Under the pieces are notes generated by a model. It was not told where the DNA came from. It did not search any database and saw nothing but the letters and a program-made list of their open reading frames with translations. Positions 1 through 9,446 of a stretch of 44,237 nucleotides of DNA are shown piece after piece (within the stretch, counting starts at the first letter, position 1; each line of letters begins with the position of its first letter). The DNA comes from Acidobacteriota bacterium (lineage in GTDB: Bacteria > Acidobacteriota > Terriglobia > Bryobacterales > Bryobacteraceae): the NCBI GenBank assembly GCA_025353165.1, contig JANXRE010000198.1, positions 1-44,237 on the forward strand, given 5' to 3'. The position numbers and the translations under genes were made by a program.

Positions 1-348
1 GTTGACGGCGGGCAGGGGGGACGCGGGTCGGCCGGGCGATGCGTCCTTCAGGGCCTGCGTTTCGGCGTTTGCCTGCTGCTTCAGGACTTCGCGGCCCGGC
101 AGGAAGCGAAAACTTCGAATCTCCTGGCGAACGCCGTCCTCGTAGACTTCCAGCTCCTCGGGCCGAAGGTTCTTGAGCTGACGACCGTGGCTGTCCCGCA
201 CAAGAAGGTCCAGAACCACCTCCTGCACCGAACTGCGGATAGTTACAACTGCTCCCTCGCGATCACGGCTCGGCATCGGTTGCGCGGACAGCGTGTAGCT
301 GAGCGCGAACAGGGCTATCCCCAGCGAAGAGACCCGCATGTGTTCCAT
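1..348 (-). CDS. VWFA-related acidobacterial protein, N-terminal part (runs off window)
   Basis: The minus strand reads 116 codons from ATG at 348 to the window edge without a stop. The product starts with a signal peptide (about residues 1-22, ending LSAQ). A short beta-rich segment follows, with VVLDLLVRDSHGRQLKNL and a YEDGVRQEIRSFRF motif. The same motifs occur in the same order in the complete gene at 12262-14466 (VLLDLVVRDKRGKPVKNL, YEDGVRQDVKSFRF), so the two are paralogues. Such proteins are exported and carry a von Willebrand factor A fold further downstream; that part lies outside the window. A second in-frame ATG at 339 is an alternative start. An AAGAG about 4 bases upstream of the first ATG is the only SD-like signal. 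Family placement is fairly sure; the function is unknown. Confidence 0.75.
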   Translation of the reverse strand, partial: MEHMRVSSLGIALFALSYTLSAQPMPSRDREGAVVTIRSSVQEVVLDLLVRDSHGRQLKNLRPEELEVYEDGVRQEIRSFRFLPGREVLKQQANAETQALKDASPGRPASPLPAVN

Positions 349-464
349 CGTACTCTTATTTCTCCCGGAAACTACAGGTTTCTATAGATCCCCTCCCATT
401 TTTCATCAACTTGAGTCGATTCAGACTGAAAGGGTTCAAGTACTACTTTATTACTAGGAGACTC

Positions 465-494
465 TTGACAGACCGCGCCCGACCAGCATATGCT
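465..494 (+). promoter_or_regulatory. Predicted sigma70-type promoter of the TonB receptor
   Basis: A perfect -35 hexamer TTGACA (465-470) is followed after 18 bases by TATGCT (489-494, 4 of 6 matches to TATAAT). It would start transcription near 501 and leave a leader of about 115 bases before ATG 618. The SD-like AAAGGG lies just upstream of that ATG. The 349-617 spacer is otherwise empty and separates two divergent genes. No promoter for the minus-strand VWFA gene could be picked with confidence. Confidence 0.5.
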
Positions 495-617
495 GCTGTC
501 AAAGTGATAATCGGGTGTCAAGGTGTCTAAGTGCCCTCTGCCAGGGTGGAATTGTAACCTGCAATACTCATTATTTCAAAGTAGAAAGGTCTCGCAAGAT
601 CTCACAAAGGGTCAATA

Positions 618-3600
618 ATGCACAAACCACACGTTCGGGAGCCGATCCCCGCCGCTCCGCGACAATATCCAGGTAGATATTTCGCACTGGTTGGACTGCT
701 GATCGCAGTCCTCCTTCTAACTCAACTGCCCGTTGCCGCACAGTTCGCCAGCGGGTCCATCAGCGCAACCGTCACGGATAAGACGGGCGCGGTAGTACCG
801 AATGCCAAGGTCGTACTGAAGAATCAGCAGACGAACGTAACACGCGATTCAGAAACCAACGGCTCCGGCGTATTCAACTTCCCCTCCGTTCAGCCAGGCT
901 CCTACACGGTTACGATCTCGGCAGCCGGCCTGCAATCCTGGGAACAGCGGGAGATCATCCTCAATCAGGGCGGAGCCATTTCCTTGCCCAACGTCGTTCT
1001 CCAGGTCGCTGAGACGAAGCAGGAAATTCAGGTCGTCTCGGCCGCGGAGTCTCTGACGCCGGTCGACTCGCCCCAGGTCAGCCAGACGCTGAACGAGCAC
1101 ATGGTGACCGAGCTCTCCATCGTCGGCCGCGACGCCGCCGAGCTGATCAAGATCATGCCGGGCATGGGCATGGCAACCGGTCTTGGGCAGAACATGTGGA
1201 ACAGCTACACGACCGCCAGCAACACGGGCCCCATCGGCGCGTTTTCAGCCGGCGGCACCCAGCCCAACGGTGCCATGACGATGACTTCCGATGGCGCGAA
1301 CCTCCTGGATCCCGGCAACCAAGGCACGCAGACCGCGAACATCAACCAGAACCAGGTGCAGGAAGTTTCGATCCTGACCTCGGCCTACGGGGCGGAGTTC
1401 GCCAAGGGCCCGGTGACGTTCCAGGCGATCGGCAAGAGCGGCGGCGCGCAGTTCCACGGCGGAGGTTATCTATACGCCCGCGACGGCACGTTCAATGCGA
1501 TCGATTCCTACACCAAGAGCCAGATCGGCGAGAAGGGTAAGCTGAACGATCGTTTCTTCTACCCTGGCGGCGACTTCGGCGGTCCCGTAATTATTCCTGG
1601 CTTGAAGTTCAACCGGAACCGCGACAAGCTGTTCTTCTACACCGCCTATGAGTACATGAAGCAGAGACCGGCAGGCTACCTGCAAAGCTACTTCCTACCC
1701 ACCGATGAGATGAAGGGCGGCAATTTCAGCCAGTCCTACCTCAACAGTCTGGGTCCGGGCTTCAAGAATGCGCGCAACGCGGCGGCTAACCCGCCTGGCG
1801 GGAACGCAACCAGCAGCGATAAGATCAACTTCCCGGGCGGGATGATTCCCGCTTCGATGATCGATCCCAGCTCGATCGCCTATATGAGTTTGTTCCCGAA
1901 GCCGAATGCCGATCCTACGACGAATTCGACGGGGAGCAACTTCCAGACGTTAATCGGACCGCCCCAGAATCGATGGGAGTACCGCATCCGCGGCGATTAC
2001 AACATCAGCCAGAATACAAAGCTGTTCTTCTCCTGGAACCGTCAGGAGGAGCACTCGGAAAGCCCGATCAGCATCTGGTGGAACATCGGCGGCTCCTTGC
2101 CGTATCCCTCGAATCAGATCGCCACGCAGAAATCGGATGTGTACAGCGCCAACCTGGTGCACGTGTTCAGCCCGACGCTAACCAATGAGTTCGTCTTCGC
2201 CGAAGCGAAGTTCCTGAACCCGATCCACCTCACCAATCCGGACGTAGTAAATCCAGACAAGCTCAGCGGCTTTAAGTTCACGGGCCTGTTCGCGAACCCG
2301 TTCATGCCGCAAATCCCCAACACTTGGGGTTGGAACAACGCGAACGTCGGCTTCGCTACATATCCGTACGGCGCTCCTTGGTCGGCCGGCGGCAAGAACG
2401 CCTTCGGCAAGCTGTCCGATACGCCGAACATCTCGGATAACATCACGAAGGTTTGGGGCACTCACACGCTGAAGGCCGGGTTCTACTGGGACTACGCCCG
2501 GAACAACCAGACCGGTGGCGGCTTGAACGACACCACCCAGGGCGGTATCGAGTTCGATCCCTGGGGCGCGCACAGCACCGGGAACCCGTTGGCGGACTGG
2601 GTAACCGGCCGTCCCAGCGGCTTGTCGCAGGCGCAAGGCGCCCCTGTGGCGGATTTCAAGTACTACCAGTATTCGTTCTTCGTGAACGATCAATGGAAGA
2701 CCACCCGCCGGCTCACTTTGACCTTGGGCCTGCGCTTCGAGCACATGGGGAACTGGTACCCTGCCAGCGGCCCGGGCCTGGCGGTTTGGGATGCTACGAA
2801 ATACAACAACACATCCACCGCGGGACCTTGGACCGGTTTGGCATGGAATGCCATTGACAAGAGCGTGCCGATCTCCGGCTTCCCGTCCCGGGCGTTGTTC
2901 TACGAGCCTCGCTTTGGCGCCGCGTATGACCTGTTCGGAAACGGCAAGACCGTTCTTCGCGGCGGCGTGGGCCTTTATCGGTACCAACTCGCTTACAACA
3001 GCATCAGCGGCTCTTCTTTCACCGCTCCGCTCAACGTCCCCGATCTGAGCACGACATGGGGCTGCTGCGTCGGTTGGAACAGTTTCAGCCAGTACAGTCC
3101 TTCCCTTGGAACGGCTGGACTCGGCTCAGGACCGAGCGGCATTCTGAACAAGACCGACGACCGCACTCCGTACACCTGGACCTACAATTTTACGGTGTCG
3201 CAGCGTGTTCCGTGGCGGTCCACCGCCGAAGTCCAGTATTCCGGCAACAAGTCGCGGGACATGATGCTCCGCGGCCCGTTGGCCAACCTCAACCTGATCC
3301 CCCTCGGGGCGTTCTTCAAGGCCGATCCGAAGACGGGCGTGATCAACGATCCGACATCCGGCAGCTTCCCCGGCAACGATTACTATCCGCTGGCGAACTA
3401 CAGCCAGATGGGGTTGGTCGGCCACGGCAGCTACTCGAACTACAATTCGCTGATCGCTACATGGCAGAAACAGACCGGGCGCACCACCTTCACCACGAAC
3501 TACACGTTCAGCAAGGTGCTCGGCATCCGCGACAACCAGTCGGACAACGGGCCGTCGGCGGGCAATACGCTGTGGCCGTTCTCGCTCCGGCCGAACTACG

Positions 3601-4223
3601 GCGTTCTGGCGTGGGACCACTCTCACATCTTCAATGCCGCCTACGTAGTTAACCTGCCGGCCTTGGTGCACGGCAACAAGTTGGCGGGCGGGGTGGTAAA
3701 CGGCTGGGTGCTTTCGGGCATTACCCAAATGCAGCAGGGCGCTCCGATTCAGCCGAACACGGGCGGAACTTTGAACGCGGGCTTTGGCAACTTGAATAAC
3801 CAGCGTTATCTCGGCACCACCTCGGTAACCCTGGTCGCGAAGCTGACCTGCGATCCGCGGAGCGGGCTGAAGTCGGGTTATTACTTCAACCCGGGGTGCT
3901 TTGCTCCGCCCAGCGGCGGCTCCAACGGCGACATCATCTGGCCGTATATCCACGGGCCGGCGTACTTCAATAGCGATCTCGCTATTTACAAGGACTTCGC
4001 CTTCCGGGAACACCACAAAGTGCAGTTCAGGTTCTCGGCGTTCAACTTCCTGAACCATCCGCTTCCGCAGTTTGGGGCCTCTGGCAACAGCGACCTTAAT
4101 TTGAACTTCGACGCGGGCGGCGGTGCGTTATCGCAAACCAACACGAATGCGAACACCAGCGGCAAGCCTCTGTTTACGACAGGCCGGCGCGTCGTGGAGT
4201 TCGCGATTAAGTACAACTTCTAA
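618..4223 (+). CDS. TonB-dependent receptor, acidobacterial Oar-like type
   Basis: 1201-residue predicted outer-membrane receptor. A hydrophobic signal (about residues 20-41, ending VAAQ) follows an unusually long basic/proline-rich head. Residues about 45-125 form a carboxypeptidase-regulatory-like (CNA-B-like) domain (SISATVTDKTGAVVPNAKV, FNFPSVQPGSYTVTI). A plug-like region follows with many Gly/Asn-rich loops, then a long beta-barrel that ends in aromatic Phe (AIKYNF), as expected for BAM-dependent insertion. The length is typical of the roughly 1100-1200 residue receptors expanded in Solibacter-like Acidobacteria. The substrate cannot be read from sequence, and no TonB box was recognised. 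The gene is monocistronic: its own promoter lies upstream and a strong terminator sits 23 bases after the stop. Confidence 0.9.
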   Translation: MHKPHVREPIPAAPRQYPGRYFALVGLLIAVLLLTQLPVAAQFASGSISATVTDKTGAVVPNAKVVLKNQQTNVTRDSETNGSGVFNFPSVQPGSYTVTISAAGLQSWEQREIILNQGGAISLPNVVLQVAETKQEIQVVSAAESLTPVDSPQVSQTLNEHMVTELSIVGRDAAELIKIMPGMGMATGLGQNMWNSYTTASNTGPIGAFSAGGTQPNGAMTMTSDGANLLDPGNQGTQTANINQNQVQEVSILTSAYGAEFAKGPVTFQAIGKSGGAQFHGGGYLYARDGTFNAIDSYTKSQIGEKGKLNDRFFYPGGDFGGPVIIPGLKFNRNRDKLFFYTAYEYMKQRPAGYLQSYFLPTDEMKGGNFSQSYLNSLGPGFKNARNAAANPPGGNATSSDKINFPGGMIPASMIDPSSIAYMSLFPKPNADPTTNSTGSNFQTLIGPPQNRWEYRIRGDYNISQNTKLFFSWNRQEEHSESPISIWWNIGGSLPYPSNQIATQKSDVYSANLVHVFSPTLTNEFVFAEAKFLNPIHLTNPDVVNPDKLSGFKFTGLFANPFMPQIPNTWGWNNANVGFATYPYGAPWSAGGKNAFGKLSDTPNISDNITKVWGTHTLKAGFYWDYARNNQTGGGLNDTTQGGIEFDPWGAHSTGNPLADWVTGRPSGLSQAQGAPVADFKYYQYSFFVNDQWKTTRRLTLTLGLRFEHMGNWYPASGPGLAVWDATKYNNTSTAGPWTGLAWNAIDKSVPISGFPSRALFYEPRFGAAYDLFGNGKTVLRGGVGLYRYQLAYNSISGSSFTAPLNVPDLSTTWGCCVGWNSFSQYSPSLGTAGLGSGPSGILNKTDDRTPYTWTYNFTVSQRVPWRSTAEVQYSGNKSRDMMLRGPLANLNLIPLGAFFKADPKTGVINDPTSGSFPGNDYYPLANYSQMGLVGHGSYSNYNSLIATWQKQTGRTTFTTNYTFSKVLGIRDNQSDNGPSAGNTLWPFSLRPNYGVLAWDHSHIFNAAYVVNLPALVHGNKLAGGVVNGWVLSGITQMQQGAPIQPNTGGTLNAGFGNLNNQRYLGTTSVTLVAKLTCDPRSGLKSGYYFNPGCFAPPSGGSNGDIIWPYIHGPAYFNSDLAIYKDFAFREHHKVQFRFSAFNFLNHPLPQFGASGNSDLNLNFDAGGGALSQTNTNANTSGKPLFTTGRRVVEFAIKYNF

Positions 4224-4246
4224 GCTTGCTTTTTCAGGCTGGAATG

Positions 4247-4275
4247 AAAGGGGCGGCGAAAGCCGCCCCTTTTTT
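4247..4275 (+). terminator. Rho-independent terminator after the TonB receptor
   Basis: AAGGGGCGGC and GCCGCCCCTT pair perfectly around a GAAA (GNRA) tetraloop and are followed by a run of six T. It lies 23 bases after the receptor stop codon and is the clearest intrinsic terminator in the window. The remaining bases to 4497 show no gene I can support. Confidence 0.93.
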
Positions 4276-4497
4276 ATCGGACCTGTTGTTTCTCGACGGA
4301 CCCGCCGATTGGAATGTGGTATTGGGTGCTGTCGAATGCATCCAGGATGCGGTCTTGCGTGACCAGACGATGTGTCGTTTCGACGATGCCTGCCTCACGC
4401 CGGGCAGGCCGCTGACTCCTTCAGAAATTAGGCCAATCCGTGAGAGGAACGGTCTTCGAGGGGGATGCTCTCGGTCCTGAGGCTATCCTGGTAGTTT

Positions 4498-5553
4498 GTG
4501 ACTCTCGATTCCCGAATGGGTGTAACGGCTCTGGCCCTGCTACTGTGTGCGGGCGTCGTTCCTATGGCGGGTGTCCCGGCGTCACCGATCCGGTTTGAAT
4601 TGAAGCCCATCCCGTTCCGCCTGGAGCATGGCGAGGTCGCGGCGCGTCACGTGCCAGCCACCATGGCCGGGGGCGTCGCCGTGTTCGACTACAACAAGGA
4701 CGGCCGCCCCGATATCTTCTTCACCAACGGCGCGGATCTGGCCACCCTTACGAAGGATTCGCCAAAGTACCGGAACCGGCTCTTTCGCAACGAGGGCCAC
4801 GGAGTATTCACCGACGTCACGGAGCAGGCCGGTTTGGCCGGCAGCGGCTTCGACAATGGAGTCGCGGTAGCGGATTACGATAACGACGGCTATCCCGACC
4901 TCTTTGTGGCCGGCGTGCATCACAACACGCTCTATCACAACAACGGCGACGGCACGTTCACGGATGTCACGGCCAAGGCGGGCTTTGGCGTGGGGCTCTA
5001 CGACTTCGATAACGACGGGTGGAAGGACCTGTTCGTGACTCGCGGAGACGTGCTCTCGCGGCCCGTGCCGGGCACGGTGACCAACCAGCACAACACGGTT
5101 TTACGGAACCCGGGTGCCGTCGGGAAATGGGAGGCGCTGACCACGGAGGCCGGCCTGGACGCCTCGCCGCCCGCGCGCCATCGCGGCCTGGCGTTTGGCG
5201 ACCTGGACGGCGACGGACGCGTCGACGTGGTTGCCACCGCGCTCGCCAGTCCCGCCGAGATCTGGATGAATCGCAGCCCATCCGGCCACTGGCTGGACAT
5301 CGCGCTCGAAGGAGCGAAAAGCAATCGCGACGGCATCGGCGCGCGGGTAAAGGTCACCACCAAGACCGGCACGCAGTACAACCACATGACCACCAGCGTG
5401 GGCTACGCCTCATCGAGCTACGGATCGGTGCATTTCGGATTGGGAGCGGACGACAGGGCGGAATCGGTGGAGATCCGCTGGCCGTCGGGGATCGTGCAAG
5501 TATTGAAGGACGTTCGCGGGGACCGGGTGGTCAAGGTGAAGGAGAGCCGCTGA
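4498..5553 (+). CDS. CRTAC1-like protein: VCBS/FG-GAP propeller with ASPIC/UnbV domain (short form)
   Basis: 351-residue predicted secreted protein, translated here from GTG 4498. ATG 4516 (residue 7) directly precedes a clean signal peptide (LALLLCAGVVPMAG) and is an equally good start; neither has a convincing SD. The middle consists of propeller repeats with calcium-binding loops (DYNKDGRPD, DYDNDGYPD, DFDNDGWKD, DLDGDGRVD). The C-terminus is an ASPIC/UnbV domain (YNHMTTSVGYASSS, VHFGLGADD, IRWPSG). It is about 200 residues shorter than the two 553-residue paralogues. It lacks the middle blades and their three-cysteine segment, although the flanking repeats are intact. Its 3' end overlaps the opposing TPR gene by 23 bases. 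Exported role inferred; ligand unknown. Confidence 0.85.
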   Translation: MTLDSRMGVTALALLLCAGVVPMAGVPASPIRFELKPIPFRLEHGEVAARHVPATMAGGVAVFDYNKDGRPDIFFTNGADLATLTKDSPKYRNRLFRNEGHGVFTDVTEQAGLAGSGFDNGVAVADYDNDGYPDLFVAGVHHNTLYHNNGDGTFTDVTAKAGFGVGLYDFDNDGWKDLFVTRGDVLSRPVPGTVTNQHNTVLRNPGAVGKWEALTTEAGLDASPPARHRGLAFGDLDGDGRVDVVATALASPAEIWMNRSPSGHWLDIALEGAKSNRDGIGARVKVTTKTGTQYNHMTTSVGYASSSYGSVHFGLGADDRAESVEIRWPSGIVQVLKDVRGDRVVKVKESR

Positions 5554-6609
5554 GCCGTTCGTATTCGGCCTTCTCTCTTTCACCGTCCGCCGGACGGTTC
5601 AATCGGAAATATAACGCGGACAGCTCGAGGTGTGGTTGCGGCCATTTCGGATTATCGCGGATCACTTTCTCGAAGGCCCTGGCGGCAGCTTCCAGTTTCC
5701 CTTCGGTCCGCTCCAGTCGCGCCATCTCGTAGAGCGCTAGATTGGAGTCGGGGTTGAGCCGTATCGCACTCTCCAGGTGTTGCCTCGCGCCGGGCAGGTC
5801 CCGCTCATTTTGCAGGACCGCGCCGAGACTCAACTGCGCGTCGAAGTCGTTCGGGTCGGCCTCCAGGGCCTTGCGCAACGTTTGGATGGCGCCCGGGTTG
5901 TCTCCGAGATAAGTCAGTACGGTGCCGCGCAGTGTCAGCGCGTGCGTTAGCCGGGGATTGAGCCGGAGCGCGGCGTCAGCATCGTCGCGCGCACGCTCGA
6001 ACTCGTTCATCTTGAGCCGCGTTTGCCCCGCCAGAAGGTAGGCTCCGCACTGTTACCGCTTTTTGCGACCCTCTCGACGCGCTCCAGTCCCTCGCGCCGA
6101 TGGCCGGAGCGGATCAGCGCGGCGCCCAGGATCCACGCAACGTCCAGGTCGTCCGGTTGGGCCGCTTCTACCGGCTTCAGGATGGCGACAGCCTGCTCAT
6201 CGTGCCCCAGGCGCGCATAGCAATCTCCCAACAAGGTGGCGATCCGCGCATTGGCGGGCAGGGACTCGAGTTGTTTCACGGCCTCGGGCAGATCGCCCTT
6301 CTTGTAGTACACCAGCGCCAGGTTTAATCGCAGAGCCGGGTTGCCTTCGGCCTTTGCCAGCGCGGCGCGGTAGTGCTGGATGGCCTCGTCGAAGCGGCCC
6401 TGCCGGGCCAGCGTGGCGCCGAGGTTGGCGTGCGCTTCGACGACATCCGGACGAATCTTCAGCAACTCCTGGTACTTGCGGATGGCCGTGGCATCGTCGC
6501 CTCGCTGCTGCGCCGCTACCGCGTCACGGAACAACTGCTCTGGAGACTGCGCCTGTGCGAAAGCGAGGCTGGCGAGAAGGAAGAGCAAGGTGCGCGTGAG
6601 CAAGCGCAT
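5531..6609 (-). pseudogene. Exported TPR protein, broken by a 1-base frameshift
   Basis: Two minus-strand reading frames (6609-6007, 200 codons, and 6010-5531, 159 codons) together make one TPR protein of about 359 residues. The first has a signal peptide (LLFLLASLAFAQAQS) and TPR units such as AHANLGATLARQGRFDEAIQHY. It ends in a nonsense tail after SGNSAEP. Reading the next frame from that point gives AYLLAGQTRLKMNEF, which restores the repeat pattern and matches the paralogue at 9447 (SAEAAFLLGQSEF). One missing C on the plus strand near 6043 (GGCTCC where GGCCTCC is expected) explains everything. It is therefore either a recent pseudogene or a sequence error. It pairs tail-to-tail with the CRTAC1 gene at 4498 and starts 9 bases from the divergent TPR gene at 6619. 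Confidence 0.85.
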
Positions 6610-6618
6610 TCCCTTATT

Positions 6619-7749
6619 ATGAAATCATTGGTCACCCTGCTTCTTCTTCTGTCTTCGCTGCAAGCTCAGGCTCCGCCCGACAATTTCGAGGAGCTTGCGA
6701 GCCGCGCCGCAGCCCTTCTGGATACTCAGCCGGTGGAGGCGGCCAATCTCTACAAGCAGGCGCTAGCACTCCGGCCTGCCTGGGCGGAAGGCTGGCTCTA
6801 TATGGGCGCGACGTTGTACCAGCAGGACCGTTACGCCGAGTGCACCGACGCGTTCCGAAAAGGAATTGCGCTGGCCCCTCAGCAGGGGACCGCCTGGGCG
6901 TTCCTGGGCCTTTGTGAAGCCATGCTCGACGATCCCGACCAGGCGCTCGCCGATATCCACAAAGGGGAGCAACTTGGGCTGGGCGATAACTTGCAGTTCG
7001 AGATCGCCGCCCGGACCAAAGCCGCGCAGATTCTGGTTAAGGCTTCGAGTTTCGACGAGGCTCTCTTCGAAATGCAGGTGCTATCGAAGAAGCATGCGGA
7101 CTTTCCCGCGGTGGTAGATACCATGGGCCTGTGCTCACTGTCCCTGCCGCAAAAGCTATCCGAGCTCTCGCCGGAGCGCCGGGCGGTTGTGAGTCTAGCG
7201 GGAAAAGCCGGGTGGGCCGGGGTCCGGCAGCGCCCGGCGGACGCCATCGCCACGTACAAGGAGTTGCTCGAGCAGTATCCCAAGGAGCCCGGCGTACACT
7301 ACGCCCACGGCGGCTACCTGATGGAAACCGACTTGACCGCCGCTCTCGCCGAGTTCCAGGCGGAAATCGCGAATACGCCGAAGCACTGGCCCTCGTATCT
7401 CATGCTCGCTTCGTTGCAGATGTGGGAGGGAGAGCCGGAGAAAGCCAAGGAAACGCTACGGCAGGCCCTGAAAATGGCTCCGCCCAAATATCACTGGGTT
7501 TGCCACGCCGAGATGGGCCGCGCCAATCTGGCCTCGGATAACGTGGATGGCGCCATTGCCGAGTTGCAGGCCGCCCTGCGGCTGTCGCCGTCCTATCCGC
7601 AGGTGCACTTCCTTCTCTCGCAAGCGTACCGCCGCGCGGGCCGACTGGAGGAAGCGAAGAAGGAGGGCGAAGAGTTCCGGAAGATGAAGGTACAGCAGGA
7701 CCCGCTCGCCGTTCCTACCCTGCAATCCACGATTGAAGGGAAGGACTGA
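6619..7749 (+). CDS. Exported TPR protein
   Basis: 376 residues from ATG 6619. The open frame extends upstream to 6373, but that part overlaps the divergent gene and has no protein character; the signal peptide (SLVTLLLLLSSLQAQA) fixes the start here. It consists almost entirely of 34-residue helical repeats: EAANLYKQALALRPAWAEGWLYMGATLYQQ, AIATYKELLEQYPKEPG, AIAELQAALRLSPSYPQVHFLLSQAYRRAG. TPR arrays are protein-binding scaffolds; this one would act in the periplasm. The opposing CRTAC1 gene ends 3 bases after its stop. Only 9 bases separate its start from the start of the divergent TPR gene, so its promoter must lie inside that gene. No clear SD is present. Confidence 0.85.
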   Translation: MKSLVTLLLLLSSLQAQAPPDNFEELASRAAALLDTQPVEAANLYKQALALRPAWAEGWLYMGATLYQQDRYAECTDAFRKGIALAPQQGTAWAFLGLCEAMLDDPDQALADIHKGEQLGLGDNLQFEIAARTKAAQILVKASSFDEALFEMQVLSKKHADFPAVVDTMGLCSLSLPQKLSELSPERRAVVSLAGKAGWAGVRQRPADAIATYKELLEQYPKEPGVHYAHGGYLMETDLTAALAEFQAEIANTPKHWPSYLMLASLQMWEGEPEKAKETLRQALKMAPPKYHWVCHAEMGRANLASDNVDGAIAELQAALRLSPSYPQVHFLLSQAYRRAGRLEEAKKEGEEFRKMKVQQDPLAVPTLQSTIEGKD

Positions 7750-7752
7750 AGG

Positions 7753-9414
7753 TTACCGCGCCGGCTCGGTAACCGGGACCACGCGGTCCGCCGCAACATC
7801 GCGAAGCACCTGCCGGATCCGGCTCGGCCAGGTGATCTCGATCTCCTTCACCGTGCTCGAAGCGCCCAGGCCGAAGTGCACCCGCGAATCGCTGGAGGAA
7901 GCGTATCCCGCGCTGGTGGTGACGTGGTTGTATTGCGTCAACCCGTCGGCCGTAGTCAGCTTGACCTTCGCGCCGATTCCCATGCGATTGCTTTTCGTCC
8001 CGGTTAGCTTTAGCAGAATCCAGTGATTCGCGTTTTGCGTGGTGTTATGGAGGACTCTGGCCTGGCCGTTGAGCACGCTCACGACCGCGTCCATTCGCCC
8101 GTCGTTGTCCAGGTCGCCAGTCGCAAGGCCGCGATGCGCGCGCTTGTCCGAAGCGGCCCCCGCAGTCGCGGTGACATTCTGAAACCGTCCGGTGCCCAGG
8201 TTGCGGAACACTGTCACCGGCTCCTCATACTGGCGTGGAGAATAGAGTGCGATGCTGTCCTGTACGTTCGAGCGCGCCACCATCAGGTCCTTCCAGCCGT
8301 CGTTGTCCAGGTCGACGATGGCGTTGGACCACCCGGACATCTCGTAGGTATCGCGTCCCAGTCCGGCGGCGGAGGTCTTATCGGCGAACTGGCCTTTCCC
8401 TAGATTCACGAATAGAGGGAAGCTCTCTTTTTCGATCGCCGTGACCCACAAGCTTGGCAACCCTTTGTTGAACACGTCGCGGAAGTCCACGCCCATTCCC
8501 GAGATGACATTGCCGTTCTCCGGAAACTGAACGCCCGCGTTGGCGGCAACTTCCTCGAAACGCTTGCCGCCGACGTTGTGGAACAACTGAAACGGCGCGT
8601 CGTCGTTGGCGACGAAAACGTCGGTGTAGCCGTCGCCGTCGTAATCGGCAATCGCGACACCCATGCCGCGGCCCAACTGGTCCGACAGGCCCACTTCCGC
8701 GGAAACATCGGTGAAAGTGCCGTCTCCGTTGTTGCGGTACAGCGTGTGCGGCAACGGTTTGTAATGGCGGGGACTACAGTACACATGCTGGCCGTTGGAT
8801 AGGCACTCCGGTCCGCCGACGGCATCCCACACACAGTAGTTGGACACGAACAGGTCCAGCAGTCCGTCGTTGTTGTAGTCCAGCCACGCGGCGGACACCG
8901 ACCACATTTTCTTGCCGTTGTAAACGCCGCCGCCGACGCCGGCCTTCTCTGTGACATCGGTGAACGTGCCGTCGCCGTTGTTGTGGAACAACTGGTTGCC
9001 GTTGACGTTGGAGATGTACAGATCGGGCCACCCGTCGTTGTCGTAGTCGCCCACGGAAACACCCATGCCGTAGCCTGCGCCGCCCAGGCCCGCTTTATCG
9101 GTGACGTCCGTGAATGTCAGATTCCCGTTGTTGTGAAATAAGCGGTTCTTGTGCTTTGCGCTATCCTTCACCAGCGACGGCATGCCTGCGCCGTTCACGA
9201 AGTAAAGGTCGAGATACCCGTCGCCGTCGTAGTCGAAGACTGCGACGCCCGCAACCAGGCCCTCCGGCTGCTGCCTTGCCGGCGTTGTGCTGTTGTCGCT
9301 GACGAATCGGACTCCCGCTGGTTCCGCGATGTCATCGAACGTGATGGGCGCGACGAGCGCCCCGGCCGCGAGCGCCAGAACGGGGAGACACACCAGGAGA
9401 CAACGGGAAAGCAT
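7753..9414 (-). CDS. CRTAC1-like protein: VCBS/FG-GAP propeller with ASPIC/UnbV domain
   Basis: 553-residue predicted secreted protein. A signal peptide (about residues 1-19) is followed by roughly seven repeats with Asp-rich calcium loops (DYDGDGYLDLYFVN, DYDNDGWPDLYISN, DYNNDGLLDLFVSN, DYDGDGYTDVFVAN, DLDNDGWKDLMVAR, DLDNDGRMDAVVS). The C-terminal ASPIC/UnbV domain has KSNRMGIGAKVKL, QYNHVTTSAGYASSSD and ITWPSRIRQVL. A conserved three-cysteine segment (YCVWDAVGGPEC, then VYCSP) lies near residues 190-220. It is the same length as the paralogue at 10550 and closely similar along its whole length. It converges on the TPR gene at 6619 with a 3-base gap and diverges from the TPR gene at 9447. 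Binding partner unknown. Confidence 0.9.
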   Translation of the reverse strand: MLSRCLLVCLPVLALAAGALVAPITFDDIAEPAGVRFVSDNSTTPARQQPEGLVAGVAVFDYDGDGYLDLYFVNGAGMPSLVKDSAKHKNRLFHNNGNLTFTDVTDKAGLGGAGYGMGVSVGDYDNDGWPDLYISNVNGNQLFHNNGDGTFTDVTEKAGVGGGVYNGKKMWSVSAAWLDYNNDGLLDLFVSNYCVWDAVGGPECLSNGQHVYCSPRHYKPLPHTLYRNNGDGTFTDVSAEVGLSDQLGRGMGVAIADYDGDGYTDVFVANDDAPFQLFHNVGGKRFEEVAANAGVQFPENGNVISGMGVDFRDVFNKGLPSLWVTAIEKESFPLFVNLGKGQFADKTSAAGLGRDTYEMSGWSNAIVDLDNDGWKDLMVARSNVQDSIALYSPRQYEEPVTVFRNLGTGRFQNVTATAGAASDKRAHRGLATGDLDNDGRMDAVVSVLNGQARVLHNTTQNANHWILLKLTGTKSNRMGIGAKVKLTTADGLTQYNHVTTSAGYASSSDSRVHFGLGASSTVKEIEITWPSRIRQVLRDVAADRVVPVTEPAR

Positions 9415-9446
9415 GCTCTGTTTTCAGTTTAGAATACTGGCAGGTG

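Noticed and set aside
6373-6618. 82-codon upstream extension of the TPR gene at 6619
   Set aside because: It would overlap the divergent TPR gene, has no protein character, and would bury the signal peptide.
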